Source: an uncultured Rhodospirillales bacterium
Lineage (GTDB): Bacteria; Pseudomonadota; Alphaproteobacteria; Reyranellales; Reyranellaceae
Direction: 5' to 3'
Length of the DNA stretch: 43,880 nt
Assembly (NCBI GenBank): GCA_902825855.1
Contig: CADECW010000034.1
Span: 1 to 43,880 of the forward strand
In this document: positions 1-9,177 of the stretch, piece after piece
Layout: each line of letters starts with the position of its first letter
Numbering within the stretch: position 1 is the first letter of the stretch
The notes under the pieces: generated by a model
What the model saw: only the letters and a program-made list of their open reading frames with translations
What the model was told of the DNA's origin: nothing
The model's database searches: none
Made by a program: the position numbers and the translations under genes

Positions 1-2
1 TT

Positions 3-59
3 GCCAAGGCGTACGATTCAACGCCGGGCATACCGCGGCCGGATTTCATCCCCGCTTAA
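3..59 (+). CDS. possible C-terminal end of a rightward gene cut by the window edge
   Basis: The frame beginning at base 3 stays open to a TAA at 57-59 and would end in ...STPGIPRPDFIPA. Codon choice is G/C-ending as in the neighbours. Its stop overlaps the stop of the leftward YjbR gene (bases 56-58), which would be a normal convergent arrangement. Only 18 codons are visible, so no family can be named and the call may be wrong. Confidence 0.3.
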   Translation, partial: AKAYDSTPGIPRPDFIPA

Positions 60-376
60 CCGCGCGTCCGTTCAATCGCCCGCAGCAACAGCTTCTTCAC
101 GTCCATCGCACTCAGCCGGTCGAGTCGAGCCAGCACCATCGGGTAGCCGACATAGTGGTCGGTGATGAAGAAGGTCTCCGGATCGGCCTGCAGCAGGTGG
201 TCGCGCGTCTCGTTGCCGACCTTCAGCACAATCGACCGGCCGTCCTGGTGCAGGCGCGCCAGCATTCTGCCCTTATGGCGCCAGGCCGGCGTGCCGTAGG
301 ACGTGCCTTCCTCGATTCCGGGTATGGCAGAAACCGTGCGGCGGATGGCGGCGAGGGAGAGCTTGCGCGTGGCCAT
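56..376 (-). CDS. MmcQ/YjbR-like DNA-binding-fold protein
   Basis: This 106-residue protein has the pattern of the MmcQ/YjbR family: an N-terminal helix, then TSYGTPAWRHKGRMLARL (about residues 26-43), a strand with SIVLKV, and the ending ETFFITDHYVGYPMVLARL. The fold resembles double-wing DNA-binding motifs, but no biochemical role is established for most members. I start it at the ATG at 376 because the family begins just before this point. An upstream in-frame extension to 475 is Arg/Pro-rich and would run into the alkyl sulfatase start region. It is divergent from the alkyl sulfatase (48 bases between starts), so the two may share a control region. A second, distinct YjbR protein lies at 43397-43780. 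Confidence 0.82.
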   Translation of the reverse strand: MATRKLSLAAIRRTVSAIPGIEEGTSYGTPAWRHKGRMLARLHQDGRSIVLKVGNETRDHLLQADPETFFITDHYVGYPMVLARLDRLSAMDVKKLLLRAIERTRG

Positions 377-423
377 GACGGACCCGCAAAGTGCGCCGTC
401 ACTGCGTTGGGGGGAAGAAAGAA

Positions 424-2382
424 ATGGCGACCGCTTCGGCCGTTCCGGTTCCGGCATCGCATCTCGACGTCGCACGCGACGCCGAGCCCGCCACCCGGGC
501 CGCCAATGCTGTGTTGGCCGCCAAGCTGCCCTTCGCCGAGCAGGGCGACTTCGAAGCCGCGACCCGCGGCCTGATCGCGCCGGTGCCCGAGGGCATGGTG
601 CGTTCCAAGAGCGGCACGGTGCTGTGGAACCTGGGCGAATACGCCTTCATCGACGGCGAGCTCGCGCCGGCGACGGTCAATCCCAGCCTGTGGCGCATGG
701 CGCGCCTCAACATGGCCAACGGCCTGTTCAAGGTCGCTGACCGGCTCTACCAGCTGCGCGGCTTCGACATTGCCAACATGACCGTGATCGAAGGCGAAAC
801 CGGCCTGATCCTGATCGATCCGCTGACCACCGCTGAGGTCGCGCGCGCGGCGCTGGAGCACTACTTCAGCCACCGGTCGAGGAAGCCGGTCGTCGCCGTG
901 GTCTACACCCACAGCCACGTCGATCACTACGGCGGCGTGCGCGGCGTGGTCGATGAGGCCGATGTGAAGGCCGGCAAGGTTGCGGTGATCGCGCCCGACG
1001 GTTTCATGGAGGCGGTGTCCGGCGAGAACGTGCTGGCCGGGATGCCGATGGCGCGGCGCGCGCAGTTCCAGTTCGGCAGCATGTTGCCGCGCGGCGCACG
1101 CGGCCAGGTCGATGCCGGCCTGGGCAAGGGCATTGCCCGCGGTTCGACGGGACTGATCGCGCCGACCATGAGCATCGTTCAGCCAGTCGAGGAGCACACG
1201 ATCGACGGCATCAGGATCGTCTTCCAGCTCGCGCCCGAGACCGAGGCGCCGGCCGAGATGCACATGTTCTATCCGCAGCTCGGCGTGCTCAACATGGCGG
1301 AGAATGCCTGCCCGCTGCTGCACAATTTCATCCCGCTGCGCGGTGCCGTGGCGCGCGATCCGCGCATCTGGGCCAAATATATCGGCGATGCCATCGCGAT
1401 GTACGCCCCGGCGACCGAGGTCATGATCGGCCAGCACCATTGGCCGGTGTGGGGCAGCGCGGCCGTGCTCGATCACCTCGAAGCGCAGCGCGACCTTTAC
1501 AAGCACATCCACGATCAGACGCTGCGCCTGATGAACAAGGGTTGGCGGCCCGCCGAGATCGCCGAGGCGATCGACCTGCCGCCGGGCCTCGCCGAGCGTT
1601 GGACGGTGCGCGGCTACTACGGCTCGGTCAGCCACAACGTGAAGGCGGTCTATCAGCGCTACCTCTCCTGGTACGACGCCAACCCCTGCAATCTCCATCC
1701 GCTGCCGCCGGCGCGCACGGCTGCCAAGTTCGTCGAGTACATGGGGGGCGCCGCGGCCGTCATCGCGCGCGCCCAGGCCGATTTCGCCAAGGGAGACTAC
1801 CGCTGGGTGGCGCAGGTCATGAAGGAGGTCGTCTACGCCGAGCCGAAGAATATCGAAGCCCGCGCGCTCTGCGCCGATGCGTTGGAGCAGATGGGCTACC
1901 AGGCCGAGTCGGCCACTTGGCGCAACGCCTTCCTCTACGGCGCACAGGAACTCCGCCATGGCGTGTTCCAGCTGCCGGTACGCATCGCCATCGGCGCCGA
2001 TACCCTCGCCGGCCTGTCGAGCGACATCTTCTTCGACCTGATGGCGATCCGGCTCGACCCGGCAAAGGCCGCAGGTCAGTCGATGGTGATCAACTGGCGA
2101 TTCACCGATCGCGACGAGAGGCTGGCGGTCACGCTCAGGCACTCGACGCTGACGCATCGCCTGGGTGAATGGTCCGACAAGGCCACGGCGACGGTCGTCA
2201 CCACACGCGAAACGCTAGATGCCATGGTGCTGGGCAAGCTCACACCGCCCCAGGCCATTCAAGCAGGCAAGCTCAGGGTCGAAGGCGACTCTTCGCGGCT
2301 CGCCGTTTTGTTCACCGTCCTCGAGATGGAGCCCAATCCGCTGATGTTCGACATCCTGACGCCGGGCGAGGGACGACCTTAG
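424..2382 (+). CDS. alkyl sulfatase, metallo-beta-lactamase fold (SdsA1/BDS1 family)
   Basis: Predicted to hydrolyse linear alkyl sulfate esters (SDS-like surfactants) to alcohol and sulfate with a binuclear zinc centre. The metal motif THSHVDHYGG places H163, H165, D167 and H168 as ligands. Further on come MAENACPLLHN and IGQHHWPVWG (second-metal region of this family), an alkyl-sulfatase dimerisation domain (roughly 370-510) and a C-terminal SCP2-like lipid-binding domain (roughly 530-652). The length of 652 residues fits the family. The ATG at 424 is chosen because GGGGGAAGAAAG lies directly upstream; an ATG at 391 lacks this. Unlike secreted SdsA1 there is no signal peptide, so the enzyme looks cytoplasmic and would need substrate uptake. 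The HAAT importer starts 96 bases downstream but appears to have its own promoter. Confidence 0.9.
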   Translation: MATASAVPVPASHLDVARDAEPATRAANAVLAAKLPFAEQGDFEAATRGLIAPVPEGMVRSKSGTVLWNLGEYAFIDGELAPATVNPSLWRMARLNMANGLFKVADRLYQLRGFDIANMTVIEGETGLILIDPLTTAEVARAALEHYFSHRSRKPVVAVVYTHSHVDHYGGVRGVVDEADVKAGKVAVIAPDGFMEAVSGENVLAGMPMARRAQFQFGSMLPRGARGQVDAGLGKGIARGSTGLIAPTMSIVQPVEEHTIDGIRIVFQLAPETEAPAEMHMFYPQLGVLNMAENACPLLHNFIPLRGAVARDPRIWAKYIGDAIAMYAPATEVMIGQHHWPVWGSAAVLDHLEAQRDLYKHIHDQTLRLMNKGWRPAEIAEAIDLPPGLAERWTVRGYYGSVSHNVKAVYQRYLSWYDANPCNLHPLPPARTAAKFVEYMGGAAAVIARAQADFAKGDYRWVAQVMKEVVYAEPKNIEARALCADALEQMGYQAESATWRNAFLYGAQELRHGVFQLPVRIAIGADTLAGLSSDIFFDLMAIRLDPAKAAGQSMVINWRFTDRDERLAVTLRHSTLTHRLGEWSDKATATVVTTRETLDAMVLGKLTPPQAIQAGKLRVEGDSSRLAVLFTVLEMEPNPLMFDILTPGEGRP

Positions 2383-2405
2383 GCTGTCTGCCCGACGGCA
2401 GGAGC

Positions 2406-2434
2406 TTGACATCCTTCGGCCCGCCCCGTGTGAT
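2406..2434 (+). promoter_or_regulatory. sigma-70-type promoter for the HAAT importer operon
   Basis: A perfect -35 TTGACA (2406-2411), a 17-base spacer and a -10 TGTGAT (2429-2434, 4 of 6 matches) lie in the gap between the alkyl sulfatase and the solute-binding protein gene. The position, about 45 bases before the start codon, suits the importer operon. A short hairpin (CTGCC/GGCAG) just before it could end the upstream transcript. Confidence 0.6.
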
Positions 2435-2478
2435 GCGTTGAGGGAGAAACGCATAACAAGCGGCATAGGGAGGACTTG

Positions 2479-3789
2479 ATGTCCGTGAGTAAGGTCGCCC
2501 GCTTCATGGGCGGAGTGGTGGCTGCCGTCGCAGCCCTGGGGGTCGCAGCGTCCGCGTACGCACAGGAAAAGAAACTCAAGATCGGCGTCGTCTACGACCT
2601 GACCGGCCCATTGGCCGGCGGCGGCTCGGAACTGCAGTACATCGGTGCCAAGATCGTGCTCGACCAGTTCACCAAGACCGGCGTCGAGGGCTACAAGATC
2701 GAGGCGATCTATGCCGACGCGCAGAGCAAGCCGGACGTTGCGATCAACGAAGCCGTCCGCCTGATCGAGCAGGAAAAGGTCGACATGGTGCTGGGCTTCT
2801 ACTCCTCGGCACAGTGCGTGCCGGTGGCCGCCCGCGTCGAGCAGCTCAAGAAGTTCATGTGGATAACGACCTGCATCTCCTCGGCGGTGCTGGAGAACCG
2901 GAACCTCAAATACGTGTTCCGCGCCCAGCCGAGCGGCGCGCAGTTCGGCCTGATGACCACGGACTTCATCAACCAGAACGCCAAGGCCAAGCTCGGCAAG
3001 GAGCCGAAGGACCTGCGGGTCGCCATCATCCACGAGGACGGCGCCTACGGCGTCGACGTCTCCAAGGGAAACGAAGCCGGCGCCAAGAAGGCGGGTTTCA
3101 ACGTCGTGCTCAAGGAAGGCTACTCGGCGACGGCGCCCGACCTCTCGGCACTGGTCACCAAGCTCAAGCGCGCCCGGCCTGACGTCGTCTTCCACACCGG
3201 CTACAACCCCGACATCACGCTGCTGCTGCGCCAGGCGCGCGAGCAGGGCCTGAAGTTCCAGGCGCTGGTCGGCCACGGCGCGGGCTACGGCGTCTACGAA
3301 AAGCTCAAGGAGGGGCTGGGCAACGACGTCAACTACTTCTTCAACGCCGACCCGATCTCGATCTGGCTGACCAACGAGAAGACGCTCGATCCCAAGCTGC
3401 CTGCCCAGATCAAGTATGTCGGCGAGGAGTTCGACAAGGTGAAGCCGGGTGTGGCCATCCGCTCGGCCCATGTCGGCATGGCGGCGTCGAACACCTACCT
3501 GTTCCTGACCGACGTCCTGCCGCGCGCCATCAAGAAGTACGGCGGCATCGATTCTGAGGCGCTGCGCAAGGCTGCACTGGACACCGACATCCCCGAGGGC
3601 GGCACCATGCTGGGCTTCGGCGTGAAGTTCGAGGGCGATGGCCAGCCGATGGCAGGCCAGAACGACCGTGGCTTCCCGGTGATCATCCAGTACGTCGACG
3701 ACAAGTCGTACGTGGTGTGGCCCAAGAGCCAGGCCATGCGCGAAGCCGTGCTGCCGTTGCCGGCCGGCACGACCTACAGCAACAAGTAG
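2479..3789 (+). CDS. HAAT-family ABC transporter substrate-binding protein (LivJ/LivK type)
   Basis: Periplasmic type I binding protein that delivers substrate to the membrane proteins encoded downstream. The N-terminus is a clear Sec signal peptide (hydrophobic core then SAYA, cleavage near residue 28). The mature protein begins KKLKIGVVYDLTGPLAGGG, the classical opening of the Peripla_BP_6 family, and continues through the usual two-lobed pattern (DAQSKPDVAINEAVRLIEQ, then VDMVLGFYSS). The length of 436 residues is normal. The ATG at 2479 is preferred to the TTG three bases upstream because GGGAGGA at 2468-2474 gives sensible spacing. First gene of a five-gene operon. The ligand cannot be read from sequence; amino acids, amides, urea or aromatic acids are all known for the family. 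Confidence 0.93.
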   Translation: MSVSKVARFMGGVVAAVAALGVAASAYAQEKKLKIGVVYDLTGPLAGGGSELQYIGAKIVLDQFTKTGVEGYKIEAIYADAQSKPDVAINEAVRLIEQEKVDMVLGFYSSAQCVPVAARVEQLKKFMWITTCISSAVLENRNLKYVFRAQPSGAQFGLMTTDFINQNAKAKLGKEPKDLRVAIIHEDGAYGVDVSKGNEAGAKKAGFNVVLKEGYSATAPDLSALVTKLKRARPDVVFHTGYNPDITLLLRQAREQGLKFQALVGHGAGYGVYEKLKEGLGNDVNYFFNADPISIWLTNEKTLDPKLPAQIKYVGEEFDKVKPGVAIRSAHVGMAASNTYLFLTDVLPRAIKKYGGIDSEALRKAALDTDIPEGGTMLGFGVKFEGDGQPMAGQNDRGFPVIIQYVDDKSYVVWPKSQAMREAVLPLPAGTTYSNK

Positions 3790-3822
3790 GCGGCGCCACG
3801 GGTCCAGGGGGAAGAAACCGCC

Positions 3823-4578
3823 GTGCTTGTTGTCGAGGGCTTGGTCAAGCGTTTCGGCGGTTTCACGGCCGTCAGCAACGTGTCCTTCAAGGTCGATCAG
3901 GGCGAGATTCTCGGCCTGATCGGCCCGAACGGCTCTGGCAAGAGCACGATCTTCAACATGCTCTCGGGCACGTTCCCGCCGTCGGCGGGGTCGATCAAGT
4001 TCGAGGGCCACGAGATCGCGGGGCTCGCCCCGCACCGCATCATCAATCGCGGCATCGGCCGCACCTTCCAGATCCCGCGGCCGTTCCGGAGGCTCACCAT
4101 CTTCGAGAACGTCGAGCTCGCGGGCTTCTATGGCCAGGGCAGCCACAGCCGCGCCAAGGCCGACGAGGCGGCCGAGAAAGCGCTCGCCATGGTCGGACTG
4201 CCGACCGATCGCCGCGCGCCGGTCGATGGGCTCGGCGCCGCCGGCCTGAAGAAGCTCGAGCTCGCCAAGGCGCTCGCCACGAGTCCCAAGCTCCTGCTGG
4301 CCGACGAGAGCCTCGGTGGCCTCGATGAAGCGGAGATGGACCAGGCGGCCGACATGCTGCGCAAGATCCGCGACGAGCTCGGCATCACGATCATCTGGGT
4401 CGAGCACATCATGGGGGTGCTGATGCGCGTGGTCGATCGCGTCATGGTGCTCGACCACGGCGAGAAGATCAGCGAGGGCCTGCCCAGCGCCGTCTCGAGC
4501 GATCCCAAGGTGATCGAGGTCTATCTCGGTACCGACGCCGACGCGACCCAGGCGGCCGCGGCCGAGAAGCGGCGCTGA
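3823..4578 (+). CDS. HAAT ABC transporter ATP-binding protein (LivG type)
   Basis: One of two ATPase subunits of the importer, acting on the cytoplasmic face. Walker A GPNGSGKST is at residues 34-42, the Q-loop at GRTFQIPRPF (79-88), and the Walker B region at LLLADE (157-162). The ABC signature is degenerate: where LSGGQ is expected the protein has GLGAAGLKK (136-144). The switch region reads ADES rather than LDEP. The C-terminal tail (SDPKVIEVYLG) is typical of LivG. A GTG start at 3823 is supported by GGGGAAGAAA just upstream. The next gene starts two bases after the stop, indicating translational coupling. Confidence 0.93.
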   Translation: MLVVEGLVKRFGGFTAVSNVSFKVDQGEILGLIGPNGSGKSTIFNMLSGTFPPSAGSIKFEGHEIAGLAPHRIINRGIGRTFQIPRPFRRLTIFENVELAGFYGQGSHSRAKADEAAEKALAMVGLPTDRRAPVDGLGAAGLKKLELAKALATSPKLLLADESLGGLDEAEMDQAADMLRKIRDELGITIIWVEHIMGVLMRVVDRVMVLDHGEKISEGLPSAVSSDPKVIEVYLGTDADATQAAAAEKRR

Positions 4579-4580
4579 CC

Positions 4581-5285
<705 letters not shown>

Positions 5286-5309
5286 CCGCGCTCCCCTGAG
5301 GAGATTGTG

Positions 5310-6191
5310 ATGGAGTCATTCCTCGAAGTCTTCGACATCTACCTTCTCGAGGCGGTGGTGAACGGCATCCTGCTCGGCGGCCTGCTCGCCCTGCTGGCGC
5401 TGGGCCTGAACCTGATCTTCGGCGTGATCGACGTCACCTGGATCTGCTACGCCGAGCTGGTCATGATCGGCATGTACGGCATGTATTTCCTCGTCCAGTA
5501 CTACGGCGTGTCGTATTTCTTCGCCGCCCCCGTCGCCATCGTGCTGGTGGCGATCCTGGGAGCGGCGCTGCACTACCTGGTGATCGCGCCATTGCTCTCG
5601 GCGCCGCCGATCAACCAGCTTCTCGCCACCGGCGGCGTGCTGTTCGTGCTGCAGAGCTTCGCCACGGTCGCCTTCGGCATCGACTTCCGCAATCTCGGCA
5701 TCAGGCTGCCGGTGCTGGCATTCGCCGAGATGCATTTCAGCTACTCGCGCCTGCTCGCCTTCGGCGCGGCGCTGATCGGCATGGTGGTGGTCTACCTCTT
5801 CATGACGCGCACCTACACCGGTACGGCCATCCGCGCGATCGCCCAGGATCGCCAGATCATGGCGCTGATGGGGGTCGACACGAAGAAGATCTACCTCATC
5901 ACCTCGGCCGTGGGGGGCGCGCTGGCGGGGCTGGCGGCGTGCCTGCTGGTGCTGCAGTACGACGTTCATCCCTTCGTGGGCTTGTCGTTCGGGCCGATCA
6001 CCTTCCTGATCTGCGTTCTGGGTGGGCTGGGCAACTTCGTCGGCGGCTTCGTCGCAGCCTTCGTGTTTGCCGAGATCATCTCGCTGGGCGGCCTCTTCTC
6101 CGACCTCGAGTGGGGCTACGTGCTGGCCTTCGGCTTCTTCATCGTCATGATGTTCATCCGGCCCGGCGGGCTGCTGGCGAGGCGCTCATGA
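5310..6191 (+). CDS. HAAT ABC transporter permease (LivH type)
   Basis: Inner-membrane permease of the importer, 293 residues with about eight hydrophobic helices. The motif GGLLALLALGLNLIFGVIDV near the N-terminus is the LivH hallmark. The EAA-like region is at AIAQDRQIMALMGVD (about 177-191) and the C-terminus is a typical FIVMMFIRPGGLLARR. I take the ATG at 5310 over the GTG three bases upstream because TGAGGAG at 5297-5303 sits six bases before it. The stop overlaps the next gene by four bases (ATGA), so the two permeases are translationally coupled. Confidence 0.93.
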   Translation: MESFLEVFDIYLLEAVVNGILLGGLLALLALGLNLIFGVIDVTWICYAELVMIGMYGMYFLVQYYGVSYFFAAPVAIVLVAILGAALHYLVIAPLLSAPPINQLLATGGVLFVLQSFATVAFGIDFRNLGIRLPVLAFAEMHFSYSRLLAFGAALIGMVVVYLFMTRTYTGTAIRAIAQDRQIMALMGVDTKKIYLITSAVGGALAGLAACLLVLQYDVHPFVGLSFGPITFLICVLGGLGNFVGGFVAAFVFAEIISLGGLFSDLEWGYVLAFGFFIVMMFIRPGGLLARRS

Positions 6192-7174
6192 ACCAGCGAT
6201 ACGTCTGGCCGGTCGCCGTTGCGGCGCTGATCGCGCTGCCCCTGGTCTATCGCGATCCCTATCACCTGCACATTTTCATTCTCATCCTTATCTGGTCGTT
6301 CGCCTACACCTCGTGGTCGTTGATGGGCCGTTTTGGCCTGGTGTCGCTGGGGCATGGCGGCTTCATGGGCGTCGGCGCGTACGTGACGGCGCTGCTGTGG
6401 AACCACCTCGGCATCTCGCCGTGGATCGGCATACCGATCGCGCTGCTGTGCGCAGGAACGCTGGCGCTGCTGGTCGCCTATCCGTGCTTCCGCTTCCGCA
6501 TCACCGGCCACTATTTCGCGCTGGTGACGCTGGCGCTCTCGGGCATCGTGCTGCAGGTCATCACCGCGACACGCGACTATACCGGCGGTTCGCTCGGCTA
6601 CACGCCGGAGCGCACCAAGGGCAGTCACATCGTGGCGCTGCAGTTCGACGACAAGATAGTGTGGTATCTGATCGCGCTCGCGGTGTGGCTGGCGGGCCTG
6701 CTGATCTGGCATCTGGTCGACCGCAGCATGGCGCGCTACGCCATGGAGGCGATCTCGGAGGACGAGGACGCGGCGGCGGCCGCCGGCGTGAACGTCACCT
6801 TCGAGAAGCTCAGGATCACGGTGATCAGCGCGCTGATGACCGCCCTTTCAGGCGCCCTCTACTGCCAGTACCAGATGTTCATCTCGCCCGACACGGTGAG
6901 CGGCATCGCCGTGTCCCTGCAGATGGTGTTCGCCGTCGTGGTCGGCGGCATCTACGTGGCGCTCGGCCCGACCGTCGGCGCCATCATCACGCTGCTGCTG
7001 GCCGAATTCCTGCGCATCTTCTTCGGCACCAAGGCGGTCGGCTGGGACAACCTGGTCTACGGTGTGCTGCTGGTGCTGTTCATCATCTTCCTGCCCAAGG
7101 GGATACTGGGCAGCCTGCTCGATCGGCTGAAGGGCCGGCCGCCGAGCGCCACGCCGGTGCGCAAGCCAGCCTAG
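6188..7174 (+). CDS. HAAT ABC transporter permease (LivM type)
   Basis: Second permease subunit, 328 residues, about nine to ten membrane segments. LivM hallmarks are FGLVSLGHGGFMGVGAY (about 48-64), the EAA-like loop ISEDEDAAAAAGVNV (about 191-205) and the C-terminal PKGILGSL. The start ATG at 6188 overlaps the LivH-type stop. This is the last gene of the operon; its stop lies four bases from the stop of the convergent cyclase gene, and a small hairpin spans both stops. Confidence 0.93.
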   Translation: MNQRYVWPVAVAALIALPLVYRDPYHLHIFILILIWSFAYTSWSLMGRFGLVSLGHGGFMGVGAYVTALLWNHLGISPWIGIPIALLCAGTLALLVAYPCFRFRITGHYFALVTLALSGIVLQVITATRDYTGGSLGYTPERTKGSHIVALQFDDKIVWYLIALAVWLAGLLIWHLVDRSMARYAMEAISEDEDAAAAAGVNVTFEKLRITVISALMTALSGALYCQYQMFISPDTVSGIAVSLQMVFAVVVGGIYVALGPTVGAIITLLLAEFLRIFFGTKAVGWDNLVYGVLLVLFIIFLPKGILGSLLDRLKGRPPSATPVRKPA

Positions 7175-7183
7175 AGACTAGGC
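7169..7183. terminator. small hairpin across two convergent stop codons
   Basis: GCCTAG (7169-7174), a three-base loop and CTAGGC (7178-7183) form a perfect six-pair stem that contains the stop codons of both the LivM-type permease and the convergent cyclase. There is no T-run on either side, so if it ends transcription it does so weakly or with Rho. Confidence 0.3.
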
Positions 7184-8188
7184 CCGGCTGAGCGCAGCGA
7201 TTCCCAGTGCCGCTTCGCGGCCGCGTACGCTGAGAGTCGGCAACGGTTCTGCGACCACGCCGGACGGCAGCGTCGTCTTCGTCAGCAGATCGCTCGAGAC
7301 CAGGACGTCGTGGCCGACCTTCTTGGTGGCTTCGAGCAGCCGCGCCGCCACGTTCAGTGTGTCGCCGACATAGGCAAGCTCGGCGCGGACGTCGCCGATC
7401 TGGCCGGCGACGATCTCTCCGCAATGCATGCCGGCGCGGAATTCCGGGACTACGCCGAACCTCCGGAGATAGTGCGCGCCGTTGGCGGCGATGAAGTCGC
7501 GCAGCAGGAAGGGACAGGCGAGCACGTCGCTGTCGAGCGTGCTGCCGTCGGCGGGCCAGGTCAGGATGGCTTCGTCGCCGACATACTTGTGGATTTCCGC
7601 GCCGCTTTCGAGGGCGGCTTCCGCGATGTCACGGAAGAAGTCGTTCAACAGCTCATGGAAACGCACCGCGCCCAGCCGCTCGGCAACGCCCGTCGAATTC
7701 TTCATGTCGATCAGAAGGAAGGCCCGCAACTCGCGGCGCGGCCGGACGTAGCGGCCGGTCAGCAGCCTGCCCACCATGCGGAAGCCGAGCAGGCTGCCTA
7801 TCGTGAAGATGATGTTGGCCAGCACCGACATGGCGATCGAGAAGGTGAGGCCGTCGCCGAGGCTCTCCTCGAAACTCACGTGCCCGGTGACCAGAGCGCG
7901 GGCAGCCAACAGGCCGCCGACGATGACGAACATGTAGAAGACGACGCGGATGGCGAAGTAGAGCACGATCGGCAGGCGCTGCAGGCGTCGCACGATGGGG
8001 AGACGGCGACCCTTGACCTCGAGCAGCAGGATGGGCGTGGCGATGAACAGTGAGCTTAGAATTCCCGTCGCGATACCGCGCAGAGGGTTATCGGCGGCGG
8101 CGCGAGCGCCGAACAGCGCGCTGACCACCATGAATCCGACGCTGAGCCAGAAGAAGATCTTCCAGCGACTCCACGAGCGGTTCGACAT
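7178..8188 (-). CDS. membrane-bound class III adenylate/guanylate cyclase
   Basis: Predicted to make cyclic nucleotide (probably cAMP). The 336-residue protein has four membrane helices (about 11-28, 40-57, 73-97, 113-137) followed by a class III catalytic domain (about 153-325). The metal aspartates are D161 (FLLIDMKNSTG) and D205 (HKYVGDEAI), and the region AYVGDTLNVAARL carries the conserved Asn and Arg of the active site. The membrane part is not a known sensor domain. The start at 8188 lies two bases after the stop of the dehydratase gene, making this the third gene of a leftward operon. A cyclase coupled to catabolic enzymes is uncommon; the signal it reads is not evident. Confidence 0.85.
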   Translation of the reverse strand: MSNRSWSRWKIFFWLSVGFMVVSALFGARAAADNPLRGIATGILSSLFIATPILLLEVKGRRLPIVRRLQRLPIVLYFAIRVVFYMFVIVGGLLAARALVTGHVSFEESLGDGLTFSIAMSVLANIIFTIGSLLGFRMVGRLLTGRYVRPRRELRAFLLIDMKNSTGVAERLGAVRFHELLNDFFRDIAEAALESGAEIHKYVGDEAILTWPADGSTLDSDVLACPFLLRDFIAANGAHYLRRFGVVPEFRAGMHCGEIVAGQIGDVRAELAYVGDTLNVAARLLEATKKVGHDVLVSSDLLTKTTLPSGVVAEPLPTLSVRGREAALGIAALSRA

Positions 8189-8190
8189 GC

Positions 8191-9177
8191 TCACGCGGCG
8201 TGACGGGCCAGCGCCCGGGCGAAGGTGGCGTGGTCGACGTTGCCGCCCGAGCAGACCACGGCGACGGCACGGTCCTTCACCGGCAGCTTTCCGGTGAGCG
8301 CGGCGGCCAGCGCCACGGCGCCGCCCGGCTCGACGACGAGCTTGAACTCGCGGAAGGCCAGTTCCATCGCGTCGAGCACCTCCTCGTCGGTCACGACCAG
8401 GCCGGGTCCGAGCAATGCCTGGGCGATCGGGAAAGTGACGTCGCCGGGCGTCGGCGCCAGCAAGGCATCGCAGATCGAGCCCGAGAGCTTGTCGTTTTTC
8501 TGCCTGGTCCCGGTGGCGAGCGAACGCGCGAGATCGTCGAAGCCCGCGGGCTCGCCGGCATGGACGCTGGTGCCGGGGCTGAGGCCTTTCACGGCGAGCG
8601 CAATGCCGGTCGACAGGCCACCGCCCGAGCACGGTGCCGCGACGGCGTCGAGCGTGACGCCGAGCGCCTTTGCCTGCTCGACGATCTCAAGGCCCGCGGT
8701 GCCCTGGCCGGTCAGGATCCAGGGATGGTCATAAGGCGGCACGACCGTGGCGCCGGTCTTTTGGGCGATCCCCATGCCGATCTCTTCGCGGCTTTCCCTG
8801 ACGCGATCATAGAGGACGACCTCGGCGTCGGAGGCCCGGGTATTCGCGACCTTCAGCGCCGGAGCGTCGGCCGGCATGACGATGGTGGCCTTCACGCCCA
8901 TCAGGCGCGCCGCCTCGGCGAGGCCCTGCGCGTGGTTGCCCGACGACCAGCCGACGACGCCCTTCCTGCGGTCGGCGTCGCTCATCGCGGCCAGGAAATT
9001 GTAGGCGCCGCGCAGCTTGAACGACCCGGTGCGCTGCAGGCATTCGGCCTTGATGAAGAGGCGCCCGCCCAGCCTCGCGTTGACGCGCCCGTTCTCGAGC
9101 AGCGGCGTGCGGATGGCGATGCCTTCCAGGCGGCGGGCGGCGGCTGCAACATCGTCGAAAGTCGCGGACACGGACAT
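8191..9177 (-). CDS. threonine dehydratase-like PLP enzyme (fold type II)
   Basis: A 328-residue fold type II PLP enzyme of the threonine/serine ammonia-lyase group. The Schiff-base lysine is K54 in RTGSFKLRGA, the cofactor-ring Asn region is SSGNHAQGLA (about 78-87), and the phosphate loop is CSGGGL (about 167-172). It lacks the C-terminal ACT-like regulatory domain of biosynthetic IlvA, so a catabolic enzyme (threonine dehydratase, or a hydroxyectoine-pathway EutB or 3-hydroxyaspartate type) is more likely. Substrate cannot be decided by eye. The start overlaps the stop of the upstream dehalogenase-like gene by one base (TGATG) and the cyclase follows after two bases. Confidence 0.85.
   Translation of the reverse strand: MSVSATFDDVAAAARRLEGIAIRTPLLENGRVNARLGGRLFIKAECLQRTGSFKLRGAYNFLAAMSDADRRKGVVGWSSGNHAQGLAEAARLMGVKATIVMPADAPALKVANTRASDAEVVLYDRVRESREEIGMGIAQKTGATVVPPYDHPWILTGQGTAGLEIVEQAKALGVTLDAVAAPCSGGGLSTGIALAVKGLSPGTSVHAGEPAGFDDLARSLATGTRQKNDKLSGSICDALLAPTPGDVTFPIAQALLGPGLVVTDEEVLDAMELAFREFKLVVEPGGAVALAAALTGKLPVKDRAVAVVCSGGNVDHATFARALARHAA

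Noticed and set aside
223..4458. Long leftward open frames opposite the alkyl sulfatase and importer genes
   Set aside because: Same shadow effect; composition is that of reverse-complemented codons.
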